Origin: Catonia carolina
Lineage: Eukaryota > Arthropoda > Insecta > Hemiptera > Achilidae
Direction of reading: 5' to 3'
NCBI GenBank assembly: GCA_035578175.1
Contig: JAQMRL010000006.1
Location: forward strand, 32,102,893-32,166,892
Length of the DNA: 64,000 bases
This document shows positions 14,601 to 26,600 of the stretch, in pieces. How positions within the stretch are numbered: the first letter of the stretch is position 1; each line of letters starts with the position of its first letter. The notes beneath the pieces were generated by a model. It did no database searches, had not been told where the DNA came from, and saw nothing but the letters and a program-made list of their open reading frames with translations. The position numbers and the translations under genes were made by a program.

Positions 14601-17600
14601 ATAACAACATCACGTCTCACCGTCACCAGTCCCCCTTTACCCTTCATCCCGCACTAGCAAACAAGTCACTCCCAACTATAACTTAAGTTTCACGTTCGTA
14701 CGATGTTCCGTTCTCGAGATATTTTGTCCACACACACACAGACCAATTGCAAAAAACATGTTTTTTTTGGTTCAGGGGGTCTGAAAACTTGTAGATTCGG
14801 TGAAAACTCATTTTGAAAAATTGACATGAAAACAATACTGTCCTACCTATATATTCATATAGGCAAGAGAAAGTAAAAAGTAGGTCTTAAGTATCTGTTG
14901 TATTAATTCAGAGTATCACTTGCGAGCTGCTAGTAAGCAGCACAAAATATCATGAGTATTCTGTACGCCTATTAACCTGTGAAGAATGTTTGCTCTCTGT
15001 AATAATTATATAATACCGCATAATTTCTTAACCAATAAATTTTGTTATTTGAGGCCTAAATCAGTTCAGGAAGAACTGAAGATTAGGGAACTGAAGTATG
15101 AAGATCAGGGTTTAAGGAGGGACACTTAACAGGGTTGTACTAAACTTTTTACCCAACATGTATTTCATAAAAATACATGAAATCTGATTTTTGTCTTCTT
15201 GGCTTAACAATGAATCTAGTTAAAACTATTTTACCAAACATTTAAATACTTCTTCAGTAAACCAACACCACTTTTCCAGTATATTCAACTGAAACAAATA
15301 CATAATTAGAACAAAACATAGATTACAAAAATCGCTTTCACGAGACATGTCTCATGGCTGGTGGCAATTTTTAAAAAAGCTTCCTTTTGACTTATGGCAA
15401 AAACCATTAGTGATCTCTGTATCTACTCTTTTAACAGGTTGGCTGCCATGAAATGAGCATGCAATCCTCAGGGTGTTCATCAATACAGGGCGTGAGGATC
15501 ACTGGCGATTCTCATGGGTTTGTCCGCACAGGTTGTAATAATCCATCATGCTTGTTCCTCAGATGCCACGGCGATTCTTTCTTTTCTAGGCCTACTAAGA
15601 ATACATTGAATTTGTTGCAAGCCTATTAGAACTAGAGTGTAAAATACTGTATGCAGGCGCAATCTGCACGCAGCAATATTAGTTAATACTACACAAAAAC
15701 AAAATCTACCGATACTTTGGTTATGTTTATTCATATCGTAATGTTGTTTTCATCTTCATTAGTGATTATATGTTAATCCTTCTACGCCGGATAGCCCAAA
15801 TACGGTTGTTAAATGAAGAGTGTGTAAATACTCAACAGTTTGTGTAATAGTGAAGGTCAAAGTACGCACACACCACTAAACATTATTGTTCAATCGTAGC
15901 TGGATGTATGCAGAAGAAAGTAAGCTATTTAGAAACACAATCACGTTAGTGGGAAATTTTCTACTGATTTGTGAATGTTGGGATACCACACAATTCTGGT
16001 TTTTTTTGAAGAAACCCATGTAAAGGGCAAATCTCATTTAAAAATAGAGTTATAACCACATTTGAATGCTTGAATGGTATAGGTAGGTAAATTGTTCAAT
16101 GGTGCTATAGCAAAATCGGTTGGATTGAATATGACCTTGTAAAAGGGAATAAACGCTTCAAAATTTATAGAATAGCATATTTTCAGAAAATACGCAAAAA
16201 ATATTTATTGCCAAATTTTGACAAAAACACGGAACTTTGCATAAACTACAACAAATTTTTCATAAATTCGCTGTAACTGGTGTAAAAAACAGAGTTGATG
16301 TTTAGTTCCTTAATGTCTCATAAAAATTTGAATTTTTTTGGATAAAAGATGGATAAAGTGGTTGAAGCCATGACGGTGACTCTCTAGTTTGGGTAAAAAT
16401 TAATGGTATGAATAACTAGAAAGCATAATAGTACAGAACGTCAAGTAATTAAATTTAAATAGTGAAGACTTGTCTTAAATTTATGCAAATTGAAGTATTG
16501 TTTCATTTGATTGGCAGACATTCCTTCAACTCCTCTCCTGTGCTGGGTGACTGCATCTAGTCTTTCATTAGAGAACTACTTTGTGTGCCCACAAACCAAT
16601 CTTAACTAATTTAGTTGAAGCATTTTGACTAAAGGCAAGTTGAAGAATACCTTGGTTACACTGTGAGACCATCCTTCTGTGCTGTGACTGATCTTGTGTA
16701 CCGTTGGAGAAGAATTATTTTGTGTGGCCAACAAACCACATGAGTGGGAATAATATAGTAAAGGTTAACTGTTGTTTGTGTTCTTGCTTTGTTGGTTGTT
16801 TAACGTGGTAAAAACATAAGTTTCGTTTTTGAAATATGTATCAGTGTATACACAGATTGGTGTGAAGTATCAAGATTTGGCTTCAGCTTGGTGAAGTATT
16901 AAGTGTTTTTTGCATAAATTGGAAAAAAAAATATTTCGTGTGTAAATTGTAAAGAATATACTTTTATTCAATAAATCAATTAAGTTAGATACAGATTAGA
17001 TAACGTCATCCTCTTTATATTGACTGTTATCTCTGCGTTAGTGAAGTAATTTATTTAAATCAATTATTAAAATTGATAAATGAAATTAATTATATCTAAA
17101 TAAGTGAAAACTTATTGTATGTCTCTACTAATTAAAATTACACTAATTCAAATACAACTATTTTGAATTTAAAATTGCTAGAAACACTAAAAAATATATA
17201 TGTCCAAACTGCAATAAAAAACTAACAAAATCTAAAGAAGCCATAAAATCCCAACAATGCGATGAATGGTTTCACTTTACTTGTTCAGGTGTAGCTCACG
17301 ATAAATTTTCAGGTTTTTGAAAAATATAAACATTTGATTTGGAGTTGTGGAAAATGTGCCATTCTCAAACAGGATATTTAAGTAACTACTGACAATGATG
17401 TGTCCCAACAGAATGAGTTAATTGAACAAATACATTTTCTTCGAGATGAGTTAGGCTCTGTAAATTCAATATTGAAAGAGACTAATGCTGAAGAAGTCCT
17501 TTTGAGAAATGAAAATTTAAAACTAAAAATTGACAATGAATTTATTAATAATAGTTTAACAGACATAACAAAATATAATGTAAAATTGGAGGAAAAGTTG

Positions 17601-20600
17601 AGAAAATTGGAACTGAATACTTGTACTGAAACTCGAAAGGAAAGTACACAGTCTGCTAATAGTTTTACAACTCTTTATCGGAGACCAAAGCTGTCAGTTA
17701 AAGAAAAGAAGCCAAAAGAAATCACTACTAGAAATAGTACAACTGGTGCTCCACTGTCAAATCAATGGGATGTTTTGGATGTAACAAACCGTTCTTACCT
17801 TGAGGGTAAAGCATTCGATACCATAGGAGGTATAGATAGGCACTCCCCGAAACATACTGAATTTCAACATCAACCAATAGCCAATATGCAGTGTTTCACC
17901 AGGAAGCAAAACCAAGTATATTTATATTCAGATAGTCACAGACGCAAATTAAGTAATGGGTTAAGAAAGATACTACCAAATATGGATATTTGTGGCTTGG
18001 TCAAACCATGAGCAAGGTTGAGGGATGTGGTGGCTAAGACTTGTAGTGAAGGTGTTCACCTGAGTTTCAGGGATTTTGTGGTGATTATGGGGGGAGCTAA
18101 TGATGTTGCTTGTATTGAATCTTACAAGGGAATCAAAGTTCTGAAAACAACTCTTCAGAATTTAACTCAAACTAATGTAACACTAGTTAATATTCCTCAT
18201 AGATATGACCTTATGATAAAGTCATGCGTTAATAAATTGTTGGGGGTCTGGTTTGGAGAAAGATTGCATTGGGATGAGCATAATCACAAGCTGTCTAAAG
18301 GAGGTAACAAATTTTGAAACTAAAATGACAGTATATATAGGATATTTTTATTCTTTAATAAAGTATGGAGTTATTCTGTGGGGAGTATCTCCTCTTAGTC
18401 AAAATATATTTAAAATACAAAAAACATTATTAGAATAAGAATAATTCAAATTTTAGGACTTCATGTAGGCCACTTTTTAAAATACACAATATATTAACGC
18501 TACCCTGTATTTACATAAATGAAATATTAATGCATGTGGATCAAAATTTGGACTTTTATAAAAGAGTTATCCCTTTTACCCTTTTTTATGATGACAGGTC
18601 ATCATCACAATACTAGAAATTCTGACCTCTTAATTTATCCAATACACAGATTCAAAATCTATAAGAATAGCCCATATTATATGGGTATTACACTCTATAA
18701 CAAACTAAACAAAAGCATTTGGAAAGTTTCTTCCTTTTATTGTTTAAGAAACTCATAAAAGATTTATTATTGGAGAAAGTGTAATATTCTGTTGAGTATA
18801 TAAATGACCTAAACCATTGAGTATGTAAACTGATTGTGATGTGTCATATTTATGTGGTATGTATTTTTAAATGTATTTATGTATAGACTGTGTAATTAGT
18901 GTTACTATTTTAAATAATTGTTATCATGTAATTAATTTATTGTTTATGATTTTGACAAGTCATCTGTTTGAGCGGATATCTGCTAAAATCAAATGTTACA
19001 TGACAATAAATATATTATTATTATAAAAAAAGCCTAGTCTATCACCGCGATCTTTGAATTAGTTTTCGAAGAGTTAGTATTCTAAAACCTATCAGTTGCA
19101 GAAGGGTTAATTAATGTTTGTAATAATATCGTCAATTATATACCGTATTTTCGCGTGTATAACGCGCACTTTTTTTCTAAGAATCTCTTCCCAAAAATGG
19201 GAGGCGTGTTATACACGGGAAATTTTTTTTAGCAGTACTACTGCAGCAAGAGAAGGATTCAGGAAAATTTCGGCAAACCTACTCCCGTTTCACAGAATGA
19301 ATTCGTCTGTATTCTATCCCCCCCCCCACCACTATAACATAACAATATTCAACAAATAACCCTATTCACATGTACACATCAAGGTGAAACTCGTATGACT
19401 ATTGCCATCACTAGTCCTGTTACTCGTGTTGTTACTGCCGCTACCGTAGTACTAGAGTGTGTGTTTAGTGTTGTGATTAATTTTTTTAATCGACTTTTTG
19501 TTCTGATCGGAATGAGTGCGACATCTCGTTCGTCATCACAGCGAAGTTTAAGTTAAGTGTTATTAAATATGCTGAAGAAAACAGTAATCGCGCAGCCTCT
19601 CGGACATTTTATATAATATCTGAAACGAATGTTCGTGGTTGGAGAAAGAACAAACAGAAATTTATTTTAAGTAATTGGGACCGACGATCATTTTGAGGTA
19701 AAAAGTCTCAATACCCAGAGATGGAAGAAGACTTGTTAAAATTTGTGAATGATAAGTGTAGTGCTGCGTTAGCAGTAACGATTGAAATGATTCAAACAAA
19801 GGCACGGGAAATTACAAGATTATGTGGTATTCAGGAAAACCAGTTTCACCCTAGTTCTGGATGGGGCGTACGATTTTTACAAAGACATGGACTTTCAAAT
19901 ACCAGACTACCAACATCAGCTCAGCGCTTATCAACTGAATATGAAGACACAATTATTGATTTTCATAGATATAGCCTATTATTAAATTGAGACGTGAGTC
20001 TAATTAAGAACTGAGCCAAATAGGAAATGCAGATCAGACACCAATTTACTGGGACATACCAATGGCTACCACGGTTGAACTCAAAGGACTGAAATCTGTA
20101 CCTATAAAATCAACGGATTGTGGCAAACAAAGTTGCACAGTTATACTTGGAAGTTACTGCAGATGAGCGAAAGCTGTCTCCATAAGTCGTTCTAAAGCGT
20201 AAAACTTTGCCAAAGACAATTTTCACCGTGGAGTTATCGTACGTGTTCAGGAAAAAGGTTGGATGGAAGAAATCCTTATTCTGGACTGGGTTGAAACCGT
20301 TTGGAACTGCAGACCTAAAGGATTATTAAAAAAGAAAATCATTTAGTAAGAGACAGTTTTAGAGCTCATTTAACTCACAGGGTAAAAGATAGGTTACAAG
20401 AATTTAAAACAAATGTTGCAGTAATACCAGAAGGGTTAACGTTAATCTTACAGCCCTTAGATGTTACGATAAATAAGTCTTTTAAAAGCAACGTTAGAAA
20501 ATTATACTGCGACTGGATGAGGAATGGGAATCATTTTTATATGCCTTCGGGTAAGACAAAAAGACCTTCTGTTTCATATATAATTGAATGGATGGTAGAG

Positions 20601-23600
20601 GCATGGAAAATGGTTAAACCAGAGATTGTTAAGAAGAGTTTCAAGAAATATGGGATATCTAACAGTGTGGATGGTTCGGAAGACGATGCCCCATTGGATA
20701 ACAGAAGTACCATACCATCTGAAGAATCAGACAACGATGCTAATTTACGAGACATTTCTTCAGAGTGTGATGAAAACGATATGGTTTAGAATGACTAAGT
20801 GCACACGTAGGCAAATTTTTTTACATCTTAATTGAATATTAATGTAATTTTCTAATAAAATTTATTTAATAATATATTTTTGTTATTACTGTAGTTATTT
20901 TGTCCTTCATGCAAATTTTAAAAATACAAGCGAAAAATATGTTTTGAAAATAAAAGCATAAAAATACAAAAAATAAAAAATACTAAAATCGTCATCTGAA
21001 AGTAAGGGTGCGCACTATACATGAGAGCGCGTTATACACGCGAAAATACGGTAATACTGTTTATTTGTTCATATGCGTGTTTATTTTTTAAGTATTATAG
21101 TACACAAGGATCACAGGTTTCTTTACCATTTTTTTTTATCTGACATTTTATTAACTTTTTACTGTTATACAACACTCAATATATATGATGTTACTGATCA
21201 TAATTTGTACTTTTTCTGTGCGGCCCCTGGTGAAATTTTACTAATTAGGCATATGATATGGCCTGTGCGGACGGCTTACCCTTATACATTGCGGCAGCCA
21301 ACCTGTTAAGAGGAATTGAACCACACTATTTTTGTTTCCAAATCCTGACTTTTATTTCTTGACTTTCGGTTTCGGACCACTTCCGGTCAAAACCAGAACT
21401 TCAAACCCAATTTAGGCTTATTAACGTTTTGTGTAAATTATAAATACAAAATGATAGATAACAATTTTAAAAATTGCCACTAATTAGAACAAAACATAAA
21501 TTACAATGATAAAAACACATTTTATAACTACACAAAAATTAACAAAACAACACAGAATAACTAATTTTATCTATAACAGACAATTTATACTAACCCAGGT
21601 GCACAAGTCATTGAAAACTGAGCATTTTCGTGATATGCGTCGATAAGAGGCTGCCTGGATTCGCTGTCAAATATTGTGTAATACTGTTCAAGAAATTGTC
21701 TGACAACAGTACCACCATTGACATCGCATAGGAAACTTCCTTTGCTTGGTAAGAGCGTGACATTGTCTTCAACATCGAACACTATAGGAGGTGGTAAAGC
21801 TGTATTATCCTAAAAAAAAATTATTAACAAATTCTTAATAAAAAAAAAAAACAATTTTTCCAAATATTTAAACCTATGGTATTCCTGAAACACCATGTTT
21901 TTCTTCTGTGGTATTCTTGACTAGCATCACAAAAATCTCAAGATTTTATCATGGTGATAATAAAAACTATTCTACATCAGTATGAGGTTCATGAACTGTA
22001 GAATGCGCAAACACTGTTCTCGGAAGAGGTTAACTGAAACTGCATGGACCAAAGGCACCTGCCTGTGTTGCTTAAATGCCACATACTAGTTCAAAAGCAT
22101 TTTGGCTCATACGTTTGAACAGGACTAGTAATAAAAATTTATTATAAAACACACATGCTTTCTCTTGGCAGTGAAAAAGTAATGAACAATAAAACCTAAC
22201 ATTAGTAACAAAATATTCTAAATAAACAAAAAAACTAACCTAAAAAACATAACCTTATTTTAATCATGAGTGAATGATGCAAAATGAAAACCGACCTCTT
22301 TGGTTTAATAACACGGAAAATCACTTTTTGATGCTAAACTAGGCAAATTTTTGTTGAAATTAACTTCAAACTACATTGACAGCAAAATATTAAAAATTGT
22401 GTACAGTATGTATGTACATTTTTTATTGATGCCTTAATTTGTTTTCATAAAATAAATACATGCCCATAACAGGCAGGTGGAGTTTCAAATTAATTGCACT
22501 TGATCTGTTCCAGGGATACAAAAAAATTGTTCTTTTTCTTGTCACATTGTCAGCCAATTATACGACTGAACTTTTAAGAACAGAAAAGGTAGAGGTGTAA
22601 AAGACACTAGATAAGAGTTATCTCTATTGAGACTAATGAATTTCACAGTACAGGCAGCCAGATCCTGTGGTGATTGAAATGAAGGTGTCATTTGTAGGGT
22701 GGAAAGTAGGCGCTTTTCAAAGGACCTGGCACGCTGATAAGCATACTCTTTCAACTCGGTGAGGAAGGCAGTAGTAAACCATCTCACCCGTGTTTTTAAT
22801 TAGTAAAACCTCTAGAGGTTCAAACCAGCTTTTCAGCTGTTGGCCTAAAAACAATAACAAGATAAATACGGCCACGAAACTCTCAAAATTCTTTGAATAA
22901 AAGAGATAGTTTATTTAAAATTAGAGAGGCCCAAATATAGTAGATTGAGAGCAAGAAATGTTTCTTGCACTTATCCTTAACAAAGTAAAAACATTTTTAT
23001 CCAAAATTATAATTTAGGCTTAAATAAATATACCACAATACATATTTTACTTTTAAAAAATAATCCACAAGTAGACTAATGAAAATTACTGAAGTGGTTT
23101 TAAGACCAAACTTACCAATTTAATTACTTTTGGAAAGCGCTTTCTTATTTCCCTGCAAAATACAAATTTGTACAGCAAAAATGAATTCACAAACTACAAT
23201 AATTTAAAATAAATTTACATATAAATGTACTTAAAATACTAATAGTTAAATATAAGAAAAATTTGTAACTTCAGAAAAGATCTGTTAAGTTACTACCAAA
23301 ATACTTCAACTTATGCATCAACTTTTCATATTAAATGATCATATCTATATAATAAATGGAAAATAAATACCAAAGATGAAAGAGTCACTAAATTTAATGT
23401 CAATAAAAAAAAAATTACATAGGTAACCTTAAAATACAGAATTAACAATTCCATGCTGAATATGCATAATAATAATAATCCACTTTAATCTGTAGATAAA
23501 CAAATGTAAAAAATTCTGAAAATCCATGATAAGTACACAGATATAGTAATACAAGAAATAGTAGTTTAGTTTTCAAACGAAAAACATCCAAAAATAAATT

Positions 23601-26600
23601 CGTAAAAAAATAAACAATACAATATTCAAACATACAACTTATTTTATTCTGTTACCAATTATAAAATTATGAAAACTAATTAACAGAATATAAAAAGACT
23701 AGAATAACTTTAACAATAATATTAATTAATTAAATTTACTGTTTATAAGTAAATTCAATTAATATCAGTGTAATTTAGGGAATGGCAATGAGTCCTTCCC
23801 AGCAGCACATCCTGCAACAAACTATCATAACATATAAAACAATAAAAAAAATACAGTTATGTAAAGCAAAAAACCTGGTGTGAAACACTCACACAACTTT
23901 CTCTTGCCAATGCAAATAATTAACAATAAACCTAACATTAGTAATAAAACATTAGAAATAAACAAAAAACCAACCTCAAAAACATAACCTTATTTTAATC
24001 ATGAGTGAAAGACGCAAAATGAAAATAGACCTCAGTTTGGCTTAAAAATACAGAAAATCACTCTTTCACGCTAAACTAGGCTCTGTAGAGAAAAATGCTA
24101 CAAATAAAAGTTGTAGATCTTTTAATTTTCTATAAATTTGATTATATACACTTTTGTCATAAAATGCATACCAAGGCCGAATGCCCAAAACGGGCAGGTG
24201 GAGTGTTATTTTAATTGCACTCTATCTGTTTGGTCCAGGGCTAAAAAAAATAGTTCTGTTTCTTATCACATAGTCAGCCACTTATATGACTGAACTATTT
24301 AAGAACAGACGAGGTAGAGGTGTAAAAGACACTAGTCAGAGTTATCTCCTCTGAGAGTAATGAATTTCACTATGCAGCCAGACCCTGTGGTGAATGAAGT
24401 GAAGGTGTCATTCGCAGGATGGAAAGTGAGTGCTTTTCGGAGGGCCTGGCATGCTGATAAGCATACTCTTTCAACTCAGTGAAGAAGGCAAAGTGAGGTA
24501 AATCACCTCACTCATCGTTTTTACTTAGTAAAACCTCTAGAGGTTCAAACCAGCCTTTCGGCTGTTGACCTAAACAACAACACACCAAGGCCAAAATCTT
24601 AAAAAAATCAATTTTTCACACGTTTTCGTAAGAAAAAAACAGAAAATCGCAAATTACCGCTAAACTAAGCGTTATACAAAAAAATGTTTGAAATAAAAGT
24701 TGTAGAACTTTAAATTTTCTACAACTTTTAATATATAGATTTTTGCGCTAAAATGCATATTAAAGCCGTAATCTTAAAAAGAAAATGTTTTTATGTAAAA
24801 ACAGCCTTACCCAGAGTTTCAGCAAACATGGCGCTTACCCTATCTTGTAGAGAATAAAAAATTAAATAAACCAGGCGATTTTAAAAAAAATCGTAGGACT
24901 AGTTTTTGAGAAAATCACAAAAAAGTGAAAAATGACACAAATAAACTACTACTTCCGGTTGACCGATTTTGATGAAAATGTTCGTGTCGGGTCCGGTAGT
25001 GGTATGTCACTTAAGTTTTAAGTTTCAAGCTCGTACGACGTTCCGTTCTTGAGATATTTTGTATACACACACACACACACACACACACAGACCAATCGCT
25101 AAAAACATGTTTTATGGGTTCAGGGGGTCTAAAAACGTATAGATCCGGTGAAAACTCGATTTCGAAAAATCAACATGAAAACAATACTTTCCTTCCTATA
25201 TATTCATATAGGCAAGAAAAAATAAAAATACAATTATTTAAAGCAAAAGATGAAATAAAACCTCATTTTGATATGTAAACAATCATCTGAATTTAAGTTA
25301 AGTATACACATTAACACATTCGCTACCGACATTAAAAAAAAGGTTCGTTAAAATTGACCGGCCGACTCATATATGCGCCGACCAGTCTCTATGCATAGAC
25401 CTGCGTCCCATATATGCGCCGCTTGGTCTCATTCAAATAGACCAACGGCTCACATTTGCGCCAGTGTCTTGCTGTAGCAGTATTGTTTATAAAAAAATCC
25501 TGGTCTATTTCATTCAATCGATGATTTCATATCGGTCTATAAAGAAGTCTGGCGCACACGTGGGACGTTTGGTTTCTTAGTTTGTTAATAGGTGACGTAA
25601 ATACAGTGTTTCACAGTTGGTACACTATTTTTTCGTGGAACTGCCTCGCTGCTGCCATAAATCAGTCAGTACGCTCCTTTGTTTTGATCTGCACAGCAGC
25701 AAGTGTTACGTCATTCGATATTTTTCAATAGTAATAATTATAATTGTGTTTATCCGTAATTATTATGGAGCGTGGTCGAAAGTCAAAGTTTCTGAATACT
25801 GATAGTGAAATTGATCGTGAGCTTAGTGACTGTGATAGTGATTCTGATACCAGTTCCCTGTTTTCTTCCGACGGAGAAAGTGAGTATTATCCTTCTTCTG
25901 ATAATTATAATGAATCAGATAGTGAAGTAAGCATTGACGAAGATGAGGAAAGGGAATTGGTTGATTTTAACATAGGATTAGATCCGAATGATTCTATCGT
26001 TCATAACCCCAACATTCAGTTTGTTAACGAAAGTGACGATGAAGAAAATGAAAATTATAATGTGGCAGATGATCGTAATGTTCAGTTTGTCGTCGAAGGT
26101 GTCCATGAACAGTATAAGAATAGTCAACGTTGTTGGGAAGACACAAATAAGGACCCACCAATTCATGATTTTACGGGGTTTGAATAAATACACATTGAAA
26201 CAAGAGACCCAATCGAAATATTTAGTAATATTTTTGACAATGATCTTTTAAATAAAATTGTCACATGGGTAAATAAACGAGCTGTAATCATTCGTGGAAT
26301 ACCACAATCTAAGCATGCATTAATGAATTATTGGACAGTTATCTCTTTAGATGAACTTAGACAATTTTTAGGTCTGTGTATGCTCATGGGTAACTTAGGC
26401 TTCCCCTCAATCAAGCACTATTGGTCAAAGGACCCTTTGTATGAACACCCTATTTTTGGTAGGACAATGTCGCGGAATCATTTTGAGTCTATTTTAAAAT
26501 GTCTTCATTTTTATGATGCTGATACAGATTGTACTGACCATAAAATACATAAAATTGACCAAGTTCTAAACCATCTTTTAACTAACTTCAATAAGGTTTA

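Larger units (their letters stand above)
16500..19027 (+). mobile_element. LINE with ORF1 (PHD-like finger, coiled coil, SGNH-like domain) and ORF2 tail; internally deleted
   Basis: Two diverged tandem units near 16540-16745 (shared GTGTG-CC-ACAAACCA) look like a repeated 5' UTR. They are followed by ORF1 (17190-18235), then abruptly by the last part of ORF2 (18236-18760). The 3' end carries AATGTTACATGACAATAAAT and an A-rich, ATT-containing tail. The missing segment would hold the endonuclease and most of the reverse transcriptase. The features suggest a CR1- or jockey-like clade (inference). Confidence 0.75.
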
